Assembly: GCA_013407085.1 (NCBI GenBank)
Contig: JACCGJ010008551.1
Span: 1 to 64,000 of the forward strand
DNA: 64,000 nt
Origin: Atriophallophorus winterbourni
Lineage: Eukaryota; Platyhelminthes; Trematoda; Plagiorchiida; Microphallidae
Reading direction: 5' to 3'
The notes below the pieces were generated by a model. That model was given only the letters and a program-made list of their open reading frames with translations, ran no database searches and was not told the DNA's origin. Below, in pieces: positions 13,440 to 27,431 of this stretch (position 1 is the stretch's first letter; every line of letters begins with the position of its first letter). Position numbers and translations under genes: made by a program.

Positions 13440-13870
13440 AACAATAACCCTTTACCAGTAGCAATTCAAAAGTCTTCCAGGCTGGCGTCCTCGCGATCAG
13501 ATATCGCAGTGGTTTATTACGCTTCAGGATATGTCCCGAAACCGTGTTCACTGGAGGTCTTGAACTAAGCATCTTCTTGAAGTGTTTGCTTAACCTTGTA
13601 TGTTGTCAAGCGGAGTGACGAGAAAAGCTTGTTATGATGCCCGGTAGTGAAAACCGCCAGAAAGCTGTCGTGCTGATGGCGCGAAACTTGATTAAATGCA
13701 CGTTCAATTCGAGGTGTAGGCCCCACATCCCAGTTTGTTTGTGCTTACTCTTCTATAAATATTATAACTTTTTAAGTTCCACCATCCCCTATCTCTTAGC
13801 ATTATAATTTTTCATGGTTTTATGACAGTTGAGCATTCGGTACATGCTTCCGTGCTACAACAAAAACACC
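13440..13870 (+). mobile_element. LINE beta-2, 3' end with UTR
   Basis: Starts with coding remnants (LPGWRPRDQIS, then a W(F)ITLQDMSRN block) that match the C-terminus of the RTE-like ORF at 55174-55962. It then runs into a 3' UTR with GAGGTGTAGG. The same UTR recurs on the minus strand near 41.5, 44.7, 48.3 and 52.2 kb. Confidence 0.7.
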
Positions 13871-16464
13871 GATGGTTAGTTATGCTGATGATATTAGATC
13901 TTACGAGGGATATTGCAATGTGAAACGTTTTTGCAAAGATATACAATAATAACCACCAAACAAATGTGTGGTTAGACTGATAAACCGAGACCTACTACTA
14001 GTAGCCTTGATAGCCCTGTAGTTTTACTATCTATGATCAGCGAAACATGTATCAACGTAGCGTGGAGTTATGCACACTCTTAAGTTCGATCGAAATTTTC
14101 TTTGAAATCTAGCAAATGGCAGTGATAATATGACGGTCTATAAAACAACTTGGGTTTTATCTACACAAACAGACTTCGCCGTTTATATTATCAAGACTTT
14201 GGGTTCAAACTCTGACATGAAGCCAGTTGTTAATTATTTTCCAAACCGCTGTATCTAACCCGTATTTAAACGCTGTATTAGTGGAACAAGTTCGCACCCA
14301 CTACCTACGTGAAAGTATTGCACTTTTTACATCTCGACTGAATGGTTCATACATCACCATGGCGTTGCCACGGCTCCCAAATCCAATAGTTCCAAGTGTA
14401 TAAGTTCCTTCGCGTTTAACCAACGATAATTATATCGAAATATTATATAATCAGTCGAGACTGCGCTCAAAGCAAAGTGTATTGTATCTCGATTTTCTGT
14501 TATCCTCGTTCGCTTATTTAGAGTATTCGGCTAAGATTGAGGATAAGCAGGATAAAATTGATAATGACAGATAAATGAAATTATTTTAATACAGTTGGTA
14601 AGGTATGTTCGGTTTGTATACCATCTCGGTAATCGTGAGTATATTAAGCAACGCTGATCTACACTCTCAGCTTTTATAGATACTTATTCATGTTCTCCTT
14701 TAAATTCATGACCGACATCATACTTCAAAATAGGAACAATATGAAGTGAACAAATCAAAATATTCCCTCGGAGTACTCTAAGACAAAGCATGCAAATCTG
14801 AATTACTCAATATGCAAACAAACGTCAGTCACAGTTCAAAGAAAATCGGACAGAATATTCGTCGACAGGGTGAAATTCCGTATGCAATAAAGCCGCTGTT
14901 GCTATGGCAGTGTATGAAGGAAACGATAAAACTAGCGTTGAATAAAATACGCAGTGGAGCAGCTGGGGGAGATATATTGTGGGCAAGGTTAGATTGGAAA
15001 TTTTAACAATGTGCTTTGAACATTTCCACGAAAGATGGTTATGCTGGAGCAACAAAAATCAATAATCTGTCTGTTGTTAAAATTAATAGCAAAGAGTGAA
15101 AAAAGACGAAACTGAGAGCAGTTAGAAATAAGGTTGATAAAAGACAGCTAACTAGTTAGAGACGACATTTTATGAAATTTATTGAGGACAGTAAGTAGTA
15201 TATTCGATGGGTGGAAAAATTAAAATGATTGAAACATTCTAGTGACAATCTTTATGGAAACAGCAAAATATTCGACGATAACCCTACCTATTCATTAAAA
15301 CTTGAAGAAATCTTCATACATCGATGTATTTTGAGGTGTATATAGTAATCTTGCTTTATCAAGCCCCCAATCATTTCCATCTTCAACTAAAACAAGCTTC
15401 CTATCAAACACAGCCGCAAATTTCGCATTACAAATCAGCAGGTAGAGAGATGACGGAACTTAAGCAACAGTAAGATGAATAATATTATATCATATCGTGA
15501 TTGAAAAATCAAGTGAAGAATATTGTCAATGGAACTAACCTGCTGTAGAGACGGTTAACACAAACGAAGCAAAACAAACAGTCCGCAGAATATGTTGAAA
15601 ATTAACCGTGGAATGTGTTTCGATTGATAACATTGTGTGCTATCCGCGATCACGAATGATGTACCTCAATTATCCTGAGGTGTTTCAAGAGATTGCGCAC
15701 GAATGGAGAATATTCCAATGCCATCTGTAACAAATAACATTTACGCATTGACACAAGTGATGAAAACGAACACTTCAATTGTACGAAATTCAAGAATTAG
15801 TTTTCAAAAACATTTAATCAAAGGTTTGTAATTGTTCAAAGTACGAACAGAAAACATATTGATTTGGTGGCACTAAATCGGTTATTTTAATGATTATGTG
15901 GTTTCAAAACTTCATTACATTGTAGTGGCAATGTCCGTTTATTCAGAAGAAATTGTTTTGGGAAACGAGAAATTTTCGTTCGCAAGCATAATTCATAATA
16001 TTCATGGTAGAAAACATAAAATGTCAGTGTACTTAAAATCAGAATATGTTGCAGACCTTGCAAAGAGCAGCGGCTGGCAACCGTGTATTAGGATTTCTTC
16101 GATTTTTTATTATCACTAACAAGCAGGAACGATGAATTATGATAATTCGGGAATATTTGTGTCCTAGGGCAATTTAATGCTAACAAATTCTCTTATAATG
16201 CACATCATACTTCAGAGTTGATAATTTTTGAGATACTCAGCTTGCAATTATGATGCATATATGTTATGCTTTTTATATAATAAAAAGCCTCTGGTGGCTT
16301 GTTAATGTGTACAGATTGGAAAACGGTCGTATTCTAGAAGATCAACTTCATGATTAGTTGATATCACAAAGTTTACTATTGGGCAGAGTGAATTAGTGGT
16401 ACAAAGAAGTGTGCAATAGTTATGAAAACTATTGACATTCACCCCACGCATTAAGAAGAACTTT
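13871..16464. other. No recognised feature
   Basis: AT-rich. Frames under 80 codons at 14812-15055 and 15898-16119 show no domain. A YADD-like triplet near 13880 is isolated and was not accepted. Confidence 0.3.
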
Positions 16465-16465
16465 T

Positions 16466-16715
16466 CTTCAAAGCGTCGTCTGCGAGCTCTGGAAGTGCAG
16501 ATGTTACTTTGGTTTGATAATGGTAGATCAGGCCATTATTGTGCAACTGTTTTCGATCGCCCGAGAACCGCCTATCGTTGTAAGGGCTGAAAAAATATTG
16601 TCCCTCCCGAATCGGAATGTTTAGCCATTCAAAAAGCTGTGAAGCATGAGATAATTATGCGCTTGTGATGTACAAACTTGGTTGATATCGCTGAAGGATG
16701 CCAAGAACAGCAATA
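16466..16715 (+). mobile_element. LINE-alpha, 3'-terminal fragment
   Basis: Matches the end of LINE-alpha at 51076-51300 in nucleotide order: AAGCGTCGTCTGC, then the coding remnant of the terminal zinc finger (SRIG-type, from TCCCTCCCGAATCGGA), then TTGTGATGTAC. Decayed. Confidence 0.65.
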
Positions 16716-16802
16716 AAATCACATTTCTAGGTATAAATCGATTTAAAATGGGATAAGACATTATTATTTTGATTAATTAAAAGTAGTATCAGTAGAATTG
16801 TC

Positions 16803-16826
16803 ATATATATATATATATATATATAT
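16803..16826. repeat. AT dinucleotide microsatellite
   Basis: About 12 AT units. Confidence 0.95.
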
Positions 16827-17699
16827 GCGTTTATTTGTGCTGATCGGAAACAGAATAGGCTGAGGCATATAGGCCATGTTTCAACAACCAAGTAGAGTGA
16901 AGTTGAATCAGGGAATTTAAATTGTATCAAAATGGATTCAATGTATCTGATTGAGGTTCTGTGTTTTTTACTTCCTCGTGTTTCATCTCACTTGAACAAA
17001 AACCATTGGTTTGCGAAATCGATAATCTAGTGGTACTGCTACTAAAATCGTTGTAATAATTTTGAAAGATTTTAATAATCAAATTTTTCCAAGGATTACA
17101 ATTTGATACTGATGAGGTTGATATGAAAAGGAACAGTTGGACTGTGAAAAGTTTAAAATTTACAGGCGAAAACGAATTCTACATTAGAATCAATTCGAAC
17201 TTGCACAGCACACATTCGGGGCTAATAATAGCAGAGCAATCGTTTAAGTTGATGCTATCTTTGTGAGAGGAAAATTAGTACCACAATCGATACCCTGCGA
17301 AACTGCTTCGCTAGTGCAAAATTAAGAATCTTGTTTGATTAATATAGCGGAATGAAACTTATTAATTTAACATAGACCGAACAGTTACTGCTTAAAAAAT
17401 TTCAGTCATTAAGAATATTCGCACAAATATATCATCATAGCGCTTAGCGGCATATGACGCCTATTGCATTGTTGGAAAACGTTTCAGTGAGAAACGGTCG
17501 TTCAGTGCAAACAAGTGAGTTGAGATCGACAAAATTTTAAGCGTGATTAACCGCCTCACGACCTAGCCAGCGTAAATGGCACCGTGTATTGGGAAATATC
17601 TCGTCTATGATGAGTCAAAATTAGGAAGCTGACCACTATACAAAGGATACGTTCGATGTTTATGAAATAGCAATGTTGTGAACGATAATTTTGAAGGCA

Positions 17700-17935
17700 A
17701 TGGTAAAGAGTCGTCTGCAAGCTGGGTAAGTGCCGATATTATTCTCGGCTATTAATAGTAGATCACACTGCTTGCGTACAACTTCTGCCGTTCTCCGAGT
17801 ACTATTCATCGCTGTGAGTGCTGCAGGAAAGAATGTTGCTCCATAATTGGATCTCGTTTATTTGAAACCCTATAGAGCATAAAATCTTCATTGTGATTTA
17901 CATCCATGGTCGACATCGACCAGAGTAGGCCAACA
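17700..17935 (+). mobile_element. LINE-alpha, 3'-terminal fragment
   Basis: Contains AGAGTCGTCTGCAAGCTGGG, diverged zinc-finger codons, and the terminal GTCGACATCGACC with the AACA-type end seen in the 24.9 and 51.3 kb copies. Confidence 0.65.
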
Positions 17936-18368
17936 AGAAACGGCTCACGAGTAAAAGAAAATATTCATGGAACTCGAATTGATCAATTTGTATTTCAAAT
18001 ATACGACCCGTTGGTCACTTTCTTACAGGATTATTGACCACCTAGACTACAAAATGAATTTTTGAGTTTGACAGACTGATAAACATTTAAGTCATTTTCC
18101 AATCAAGAAAGATGGAAAACTGGTGTTCAATTTTAATAAAGTTTTCTTAAAAACATCAACACAATATTACGTGTAACATAATTATTCTTCTTGATAGATG
18201 TCAGAGGGTCAAGCCCTTGTGAGCCGCAAATTAAATTAGTGAATAAATAAATGAAGTGTTCACATGTTGACGAAGAAGAAGAAGAAAATGATTTTATTCG
18301 TGTAAACGAATTTTCAGTAATTATAATAATTTATCCATCAAGCTGCAAAAAAGTGAAATGTATAAAAT

Positions 18369-18470
18369 TACACAAGTCTGATCCCGGCAAAGTGTCGCAC
18401 AATTCATAATGTACGTGGGTTAAAATACTGTTACGTTACCCAGTTATAGACATACATGCGAAGAAAATTA
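18369..18470 (-). repeat. SINE-A copy, degenerate
   Basis: ACACAAGTCTGATCCCGGCA and GTACGTGGGTTAAAATACTG align with the family core. The head half is missing. Confidence 0.6.
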
Positions 18471-18529
18471 GAAAATGAAGTTAGAAAATGAAAGAGAAGA
18501 TTTCAAAATCGGTCATCAGATTGTCAGGC

Positions 18530-20690
18530 GCATCGTCAACTCTGAAACAGCCATCGATTGATTAACCATGTATCGTGCCGGATAAGGAGCATAAGAGATT
18601 CTGAATTTATTATTTCTTGAATGATGAATAAAATGTTGGTTTCGGATTTAGGAAAAAGATTTGCAGGCAACGTTGGTCTTGGTAAGTGGATGTGAACTAT
18701 CAGATGAAATGTTTTTGATCGATCTCTTGCATTCAGGGAAGTGACGATCGTCAATATTGTCTGGAATTAAATCCACGGAGACAGCTCAATCTTGAGATAA
18801 TCTTAATACCTCTTCTGATCAGCAGAAAATTCTTTCTAAAAGTCCAGAAAAAATTACAGAGGATGCGTATAGCAGGTGTGGAACGACGCAAGAAAAAACA
18901 AATAGTTGAATTACATTGGGTGGGATAGAGTGAAAACTGAGGCGAAGAGCATAGAATAACAACCGGTCAACTTTCTAGAATTGTTCAGCTAAGACTTTCG
19001 GATATTGTAACGCCAATTTACTTGAAGCTACTACATCTTGCAAACACCGATACATTAAATGAAACACGATGAATGTTTTGATGCAGAGCTAAACATCGAT
19101 ACCCGGTCATGTTGAAAGATACCATTTTGTTGCAAGTGTGGATTACCGTTGACCAATGCTTGCAATAATCGATTCTGAAGCATCTTGGTCGACTAAACTA
19201 TTGTGGTTCAATGCAACGGCAACGCCCTCGAAGTCTTTAATAGTAGGTCACAATGGTTGCAAAGAAGATCAGAAATGTAAATAGAAAATAAAAATGGGGA
19301 TATTATTGCACCCTGCAGGACACCAAGAGTAATCGGTATCGCAAGGAAGGTTTTGCCTTTCACCGGATGTTGAAAACCACCTTCGAATTAGGATGCAATC
19401 CCATGAATAATGTTTGATGAAACACCACATTTAGATAGTTTTCGGAAAAACAAACTTCGTACAACACTGTTAAGCGCATTAGTATAATCCAAAAAACAAA
19501 GTTGTACAGCTTTCTATTTACTGTCCAGAGAACGTTAAATATGATCCGTAAGCAAAGTGACTGCTTCATCTGTTGAACTATACTTACAGCAGGAAATCTG
19601 ATAAGCATAATGTAGCTGACAACTGGAAGCCATTCGTTCTAACACAATACTCTCAAGTTCTTTAAACAATTGCGAATCGGGTTACACAGAGAGATTTCCA
19701 ACAGTCAGGCTTAATTGCTGTTTCCCTGCAACGATTAAAAATGAATGAGATAGGTGCCGAAAGTACGCCAGCGTATTCCTTCAATACAATGGGTGAGAGT
19801 TTATCTATTTCTGCGGCCTTAGAGCGTGAATGCACACAAGACCTCAGGAACATTAGTGAAGGATGAATTGTAGAAATAAGAAGGGGTAGAACTAAGTTCT
19901 GCTGACTGTCATTATCAGCCAGTTGGGGCATTAAAAGATTCATTCAAGGAATTAATGTCGGAAATAGATGGAGATTGTTCAATGTCTTTTCGGCAAATTT
20001 ACTTAAGCGCACGCCATAAGTGACGACTGTCTTTGGTTCCAAGAAATGTATTTGTATACACACTCTCGAGACGTCGAATTTTAACCTTAATTGACTGGGA
20101 GAGTTGCGCAACAGCATTTCCATCATGTTTCCAAAAGGTTTTTTTAGTCTGCTTAGACGCTTTAAGTGGGCAGAAGGAAAACGCTGAGGACTAAATACAA
20201 ACGTCCAGACAAAATTGAGACAGGATGTTGCAGCACCACATTATTGGAGATAGCTTGTTCATGAAAAAATTCGAAATCAGTGGTATCAAGCAGTTAATAA
20301 CAACATTGTCGTGTACGCAGGCTCCAGTAGTCACGTTTCTGCCATAGCTACGGGTTAGGTATTTGTGCCCAGTACCTCCCTAAATTTTAGAGAGACATTT
20401 GATAACACAGTGATGCGAATTACTAGATGGATCAATCTTGCGAGCATAAAACATTTCGCGTGCATTGGTGAAAGCGAAATCCTGACAGGCTTCAATACGT
20501 GTTGAGAAATGAACAATAGTTTTTTTTAAACAAGAAAGAAAACATAGATAAATTGGAATTACTGAGGTCATCAACAAGTAGACAGAGGCTACTTGAGATA
20601 AAAAGATGACGTTGAAAAAAATAAAAGGTTTTGACATCAACCCTTGTAGTTGAAATAAAAATGTCGTGAACGATAAATTTGAAGGCACTT
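18530..20690 (-). mobile_element. LINE-epsilon, decayed endonuclease/RT element
   Basis: Reading the minus strand from 20690 down: an endonuclease-to-RT linker region (20688-20380), a linker with SIKVKIRRLES-type residues (about 20100), then the RT entry IDKLSPIVLKEYAG with PISFIFNRCRE (19943-19662). Next come FLDYTNALNSV (about 19480) and GVLQGAIISPFLFSIYISDL (about 19330-19270), the GxPQGxxxSPxLF motif of LINE reverse transcriptases. The catalytic YADD is eroded (TIKD near 19220). The 3' part has DRHFPECKRS and SDSSHPL, the cysteine/SHPL tail of this LINE type. Many stops and frameshifts; inactive. The clade is not assigned. Confidence 0.7.
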
Positions 20691-20750
20691 AGTAAAGAGT
20701 CGTCTGCAAGCTGGGCAAGTGCTGAAATTGTTCTCGGCTGTTAGTTGATG
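20691..20750 (+). mobile_element. LINE-alpha 3' fragment
   Basis: AAGAGTCGTCTGCAAGCTGG followed by a short diverged stretch matches the 17.7 kb copy. It abuts the start of LINE-epsilon. Confidence 0.55.
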
Positions 20751-22239
20751 TATTTCAATAATACACCACAACGCCATTTACATTCGTTAACATTATAGGT
20801 GATAATTGAAGTAACAAACGGAACTCCGTCGTACAAATAAATTTTAGGATGAAATTTATTATTTTGCCGATTGATTTTTTTCACTTTTCTTAAGAACAAA
20901 GGTTAAGATTTAGAACTATGATGATATATACGTAACAGTATACGCCAAATTGAAAATGAGATGATAAATCAGTTAAAATTATTGATATGGAGTTTGGAAG
21001 AAAACAGGAAAAAGATATATTGCGACCAAGCATTGTTCCTATACACAAGGATTTGCAATTTAGTAAAATGAGATTCAGAGTCTCAAGTAAATAGATTACA
21101 AATTTTCGGGATAGTATTAAAGTATTGTTAATTTTGAAACATTTGAAAATAATGAATATTGAAGTGAAAACGAAATATACATATATTTTGAAGAAGTATC
21201 TGTATTAATGCTTGTACAAAAATATACTTTTTGGCGGTTAATACAACCATTTCTCGTCATCAATTATTTAAAAATGCATTCGGGATACTTGATAGTCAAT
21301 AAAGTTAATTTGATACATAATAACGTTGAAAGGCAAATGATTCCTAAAATCACTAGGGGATAGCGATTTTTTAACGTTGTTCATTGATGTCACACTCGTT
21401 TAAATTTACAGGTGAGGATATACAAAACACTAGCAGCTAAAAAATTCAAATAAAATTTTTGCAAACAGTGTCATTCAAATTATGTAATAATACAAGAACC
21501 AACCCATAAAATGTAAATTACCGTTTAAAAGATAACAAAAGGAATTTCCATGCTTACCGCATTCCTCGGATCACTGGTTTACGATGAAATTTAAATAGGT
21601 GCGACCTTGAAACATGAGTGAATTAGAATACAAAAACAGCAAACTTGACAGTAACCTTTCTACGCGACACTAATTAAATGATTACAATTTTCAATTGCTC
21701 GATTATTTTTGATTAAAAATCATCTAATATTTTGATCGTTTCAGTCTATGAAACTTTGCTACGTTGTTTGATTTTTTCATTAATTATTTTTTATGCACTG
21801 ACATTAGACTAATGAATTGCTAAAAACGTAACGTTGTATTTGTTGACCAATCCATCTTGGTTCACTCGATCATTTTTTATGGTATGATATTTCTCCTAAA
21901 GAATTGTTTGATCAATATTCCCGGCATCATAACTCAAATATTGCTTACATGCAGAAAACAAACTTCATTCGAAGTCAGTATCAGTAAAAATATCACAAAG
22001 TGTAGTTGAGCAAGTCTAAACGAGTGCCTATATTGTTTTGGAGGTATGCTTGAAAACACACGCCACTACCATCATTGATTCGTATTGAGCACATGCGTAT
22101 GTACGTGCGAATGGAAGATGGTAGAGGTCTTATCACCGAAAGGTGGGAGAGTAAATGCATGTAGCATGTCCAATCGAATGAAAAGACGATTGACAGCAGC
22201 TTATTTCAACATTTGAGGACTAAACGTAGTCGAAAGAGA
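20751..22239. other. No recognised feature
   Basis: AT-rich, with only very short frames. Confidence 0.3.
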
Positions 22240-22610
22240 TCCCTTCAGGCCCTTTGAGCCGCAGCCGCACATTGGTCGAACACTTAAAGTTTTCCGAGAA
22301 TAAGATTTCTAAGTCCGTATTAGATTTTACCCCACGGAACTCCGTGTGGGTTGAGGGCATAGAGACAATAATGTTGCCTGTCAGTGTAGAAAGCAAGTGA
22401 ATCTTCTCTAGGTTAAGGGAAAGGTCCCACTAAACCACCCATGTCGTCACAGCTACTACGTCACTTATCCGACCTGTCGACAATTTTTACGTCGTCAGCA
22501 AAAATATAACAGGGTGGTTGGCTAGATCATCGACAAGAATGAGGAACATCAACGGTCGTTTCAAATGATTTTTATCCTGGTACATGGAGTTCATTGAGGC
22601 GATGTTCTCG
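22240..22610 (-). mobile_element. LINE-delta, RT fragment
   Basis: The minus strand gives FADDVKI (FADD at 22502-22491), then a VVAVTTW block, LNLEKIHLLSTLTGNIIV and a TEFRGVKSNTDLEI block. These match the delta element at 62800-63060 residue by residue. Here the catalytic FADD is intact, but the fragment is short and frameshifted. Confidence 0.7.
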
Positions 22611-22879
22611 TTCTTAAAACATCTACTTAAATTCTATCATTAGTTGTAGTTATGAAAATTTGACAGCAATAAATGAATTTATTCCGCGATATCCAACTAC
22701 TCATTATGATATACATGGAGAAAGGTAGAGCACTTATCTTCATTTTAACATTGCATAATCAAATAATTCATCCATAAAGCCATTTGTTACATCTATCCCA
22801 CAAGACACATATTCGGGTTATTGATCTAAACTTTACCAATAGCATAGCAGTTTAGGCTGAAGCAAATACGCATGTTCCC

Positions 22880-24975
22880 TTCGCAATGAGCAATTGTGGA
22901 ACAGCTTAAATATTCACGTGGTACAATCTGAAATTAGCCTCAATATCCCAAAAGCTGCGGATACTGAAAAATTTCACGGTATGTATGATGGGATCAAGCG
23001 AGCCAATAATCCAAACAAATTTAAAACGGCTCCCATTAAGTCTATATCTGGTAACTCGATTTTCGACCAACCTCAACAGATGGAATGCTCGGTAGAGCAC
23101 TTCTCCTCTCTCTATGCTAGGGACAGTATGGTTTTACCGCATGTACTTGAAAATGTCGAGCGGTTGCCTACCAACGAATATCTGGATCCTACCATACTCC
23201 TGATGAGCTAAATGGGGCAATCGACCGCTTAGCGAATGGGAAGGCCCCCGGTGACGTCGGAATTCATCTCGAGGTCATCAAATGCTGTGCAACAGCATTA
23301 CTACAACCACTTCACCATGTTCTTCTTCGGTGCTGGCAGAAGGAGTGTGTCCCACAAGAGATGCGAGACACAAAGATCATCACGCTTTCAAAGAATAAGT
23401 GTAATAGAGGCGACTGAACCAATTACAGAGGAATCTCCATTCTAAATGTTGTAGGCAAATTGTTTGCTACAGTCTTACAGATCCGGCTGCAAGTTTTATC
23501 CGATAGAATTTATTTCGAATCTCAATGTGGCTTTCGCAAGGGAATATCAACCGTTGACATGATCTTCTCGTAAAACGACTTCAAGAAAAGTGTCGGGAAC
23601 AGCGTATGCCATTATACGCTGTTCCTATAGATTTAACGAAAGCATTCGACTACGTCAGCATGTAGGGTCTGATCAAAATGCTTGATCTGATAGGCTACCC
23701 CCGAGGCTGCACAAACCCGTCATTTCGTTCCACTCAGGCATGAAGGGCTCACTTTATTTTGACGGTTTCAGTTCAGAAGCCTTTGAAATTCGCCGAACCA
23801 TCAAACAAGGGTGTGTTCTTGCTCCCACGCTGTTCGGCATTTTCTTTGCTCGGCTTCTGAAGCACGCCATTAGGACGAAGACAGAATGTATTTACCTACG
23901 CACGCGAGTTGATTGTTATCTTTTTAACCAGAATCAGTTAAGAGCACAAATCAAGGCACGAAATGTGCTAATCCTTGACCTGCTGTTTGCTGACGACCAG
24001 CCTTAATTGCTCATTCCTAAGAATAATTCTAGTCATTGATGATCTGATTTTCGTCGCCATGCAAAGTCTTTTGGCTAACAATCAGCACGAGCAACACCAA
24101 AGTCCTTGGTCAAGATACTGTATCGCCTCCAATCATCACTGTTGGAAACTGTCAGCTTGAACCACTACATCATTTCACATATCTTGGTTCAACCATTGAG
24201 GATAAACTCTCGCTAAACAGAGAGTGATAAGCGGATTGACAGAGCAGCTGTCATTTTGTCCCGATTAAACTCTCGTGTTTGGGGTAACTGCAAGCTGACT
24301 ATATTCAGCGCGTGCGTACTAAATGCTTTACTTTACAGCAGTGAAACCTGGACCACCAGCGCGAGACACGAGAGCAAGCTGGATGTTTTCCATCTACGAA
24401 GCATTGTCATATCTCGAACATTTCGTGGATCGACAGAGTGAATTATGCTAAATTGCTTTCGAAAGCTGGTATACAGAGCATGTTCACCCTATTGCGACAG
24501 CGTCGCAAGCGGTGGCTTGGTTATGTCTACAGAATGGAAAATTATCGTATTACGAAAGACCCACTCTATGGTAAGTTGCAATTAGGAAGTCGACCATTGG
24601 GCAGACCTCGCTTGTGGTACAAAGACGTTTGCAAAACAGATATGAGAGCTCTTGTTATCGACCCGCCTAGTTGGGTAGAACTTACACTTGACCGCTCATA
24701 TTGGAATCATTGTGTAAAGCGTCATCTGCAAGCTGAGGTTTAGCAGAAATAGATCCTGACTGCTGAACGCAGATCTCGCCGCCGTCGTGAAACTAACGCC
24801 GTACAGCCGAGTTCTGACTATATTTGCAAGCGCTGTGGGAGAGATTTTTCCTCCAGAATCGGACTTTTTTGTCATTAGAAAAGCTCTAGAACATGAACAT
24901 ACATGCGATTGTGATGTATATCCATGGTTGACGTGGACGCTAACAACAACAATCGGGAACCTGGAAACCACATGA
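22880..24975 (+). mobile_element. LINE-alpha, 5'-truncated, RT to C-terminal end
   Basis: A linker frame (22894-23211) is followed by RT pieces in shifting frames: NGKAPGDVG, YRGISILNVVGKLFA, ESQCGFRKG with TVDMIFS, and DLTKAFDYVS-type codons near 23630. Then come FEIRRTIKQGCVLAPTLFGI (23785-23844), the catalytic LLFADD (23985-23996), YSSETW (about 24340), the RRKRWLGYVYRME block (24500) and the LWYKDVCKTDMRAL block (24610). The sequence ends in zinc-finger remnants and an AAC-rich tail at about 24945-24960. Several frameshifts and stops make it inactive. Clade uncertain; this ORF type ends in a C-x2-C...H zinc finger. Confidence 0.85.
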
Positions 24976-26444
24976 TACCCATACGGCTAAGTATGTTTTC
25001 ACGTTTGCTAGTAATGCTTATTTATATTTTTTGTTATTTTTTACCATTCGACCCGATGCACAATTTTGTGAGTGTTGTTAAACGAAGCTTTTTATAGCGT
25101 ATTATCTGTGAATACATTAATAAGCATCTAAACTGATTTGATCATGCTCCAGCGTTTTTCAGGACGAATAATGTTTCTTCAAGGTTTTCTACTGTGGGCT
25201 ATTAATATTGCTTGTAGTTGAACCACTTTCAGCGCATTGCAATTACGTTAATTGTCTCGTTGTCATTTCATTTTTTATATGCAATATATTTCACGTCATA
25301 TTTTTTATAATCCATACTTCAAATATGCACTCAATTTAAATTTTTCAAGTGGTCTGCTCTGAGGCTTTTCTGTTGTGTGACTTTATTCCATTTTATTCCG
25401 TGTTATGTTTGGAATTGTGCTTTAATTAATTTGGCACAAACATCAACAGGACTACTTGACAAGTTTAATTTTGTTGCCACAAAGTTGGTCTCCTGACATA
25501 GAAATTTGCCTTTCAAAGAATATTAAAACTATATATGCACGATTTTACCCAACGACGGATACCGAGTAACCTCTTGTTGGCATTCATAATTTTGCATTCT
25601 GACAATCACACTCTATACACTGGCTAACGCCCAATGGCATTAGTCGTACACGAGAACATTCGAAGGCATAAAGCATTCAGCATTCTCCATCGGATATTCG
25701 TCGTAATTTTTTCCATATCAGAACTAGTTTCACTTGGAACATCTTGCTTGAAGAATTCATACGTTTGGAATCCGTTGAGGTTTTCTCCTGTAAACTCGGT
25801 GAGTATTTGACGAACCATGCAGTATGTGACTGTCCCAATTAATTAATGGATGATTTTATATTCTTACACGATATACCTCGTAATCCTATGGTTATTGTTG
25901 ATCTTAGTGCTTTTCTACCATAAAAACGTTGTGAGTTATGAGTTATTAGTTAGTTATGAAATATCCGTTGAAGACCAAAACGCAGAGACCGACTGGGAAG
26001 TAAAAATTACATATGCCGAAATCCTCTCAACAAAAATCGAGCATCAATGGTCCCGTGAGTTTGAGAAATCAAAAGCACGAACATAGTGATTAGTTAATAC
26101 ATTTTATTCTTTATTTAAACTCCTGAAATGTTTTCGTAATCATATTAGAAACACTCCTCGAGATGGTTATCTCAGTATTTTTTCTCAAAACTCTTTAGGT
26201 AAACATGCTCAACTCATTGTGTTGACAATGGTTGACTTTATTTACAAAATCTTTATACTTTTCATACGCGCATTATTTTGAGCTGCAGATCATCAGGTTA
26301 TACTATTCTAACTCTTACCCGTATGTCATATATTAGACCACATTGGAATCCCCCAACTCAGGTTTCTGTATTTACCACTTAAGTATCGGTCTCCGATAAT
26401 ACGAGCAATTTCGGATTTATTGTTATTTTCCTTAATGGACTTAC
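24976..26444. other. No recognised feature
   Basis: AT-rich. A 78-codon frame at 25850-26086 has a hydrophobic start but no recognised domain. Confidence 0.3.
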
Positions 26445-26530
26445 GAGTGAATAGCTGATAAGCCAATCGAGCGTCCAGAATTTCTGTCGGTGGAAAGCTT
26501 CAAAGGAGCGTCCACCACTGCTAAATTTTT
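26445..26530 (+). repeat. Dispersed repeat C
   Basis: CCAATCGAGCGTCCAGAATT, then GGAAAGCT and GTCCACCACTGC. The same segment is at 59470-59560 and, inverted, at 31085-31165. Confidence 0.6.
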
Positions 26531-27109
26531 TTCATTCTTCACTGGTATCTTCGTCGTATGCGATGGTACGTCAGGTGTTTTTCACGCCGTCCTTCGGTAT
26601 CAGAATATGTAGCCGCGACTGAGAAAAAACGGAAAGCGTTTCTCTTCACCAAGCGCGATTGACTGGTTATATTTTGAACATCGTGCCATCAACAACAGAA
26701 GCGTATAGCAAGATTCAATTCTATTTTATCTCATATTCGTGATCACCGCATTTTCATCGTGCTAACGATATGCATCATTTATCGCTCGACGCAATCACTG
26801 CATGTGCAAACACCACTGTACAGTGCTGCTCACAATTATGATAAAATGATATTGGAAAAAAACGAAGCTTACGAGATGCATGTCTTCGGTTTACCAAAAG
26901 GATATAAGTCCTTAGCCGGGGTCTGTCACGTGCTACGTTTATTTTCAATAGTGCATGTAAAATGCGACAAAAATTGCTGACCTCCTTTATTATTAAAAAT
27001 GTTTGTCCTGGTGTTTGTTATCTCTGCCAGGCATACATGCCAGACCAACAGTGACATTTTCTGAAGCAAACACTATTGACAACAAAATTGCAAGCTCTTC
27101 AGCTCATGT
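26531..27109. other. No recognised feature
   Basis: A 73-codon frame at 26759-26980 has no recognised domain. Confidence 0.3.
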
Positions 27110-27431
27110 AGGAATGGGGGAGTGGTTCCTAGTGTGTAGAAAGAATCCATAATAGAACCAATACAGAAGGGTGGTTACAGGTCAACTCTCGGTAACTATA
27201 GGCCAGTCAGACTTATTAGAATCGTCTCGAACGTATTGGAAAAACTATTGTATGACAAAATCTGTCAGCATCTTTGTTGGCATTCTTTACTGAGTCTAAC
27301 TCAACATGGATTTCTTAAAGGTCGGTATAGCCTGACTAACCTTCCCAGTTTCTCCAATACTGTCACTAAAGGGATGGATGAAGGAAAGATAGTCGAAATC
27401 CTCTACCTGGATTTCAGCAGGGTTTAGATTC
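27110..27431 (+). mobile_element. LINE-delta, RT fragment
   Basis: Codes for NYRPVRLIRIVSNVLEKLL, QHGFLKGRYSL and a VEILYLDFSRV block, which are RT motifs 2-4. QHGFLKGR also occurs in the delta copy at 62450. It ends abruptly where LINE-gamma begins. Confidence 0.7.

Noticed and set aside
13880..13900. YADD-like codons suggesting a reverse transcriptase
   Set aside because: No flanking RT motif on either side; probably chance.
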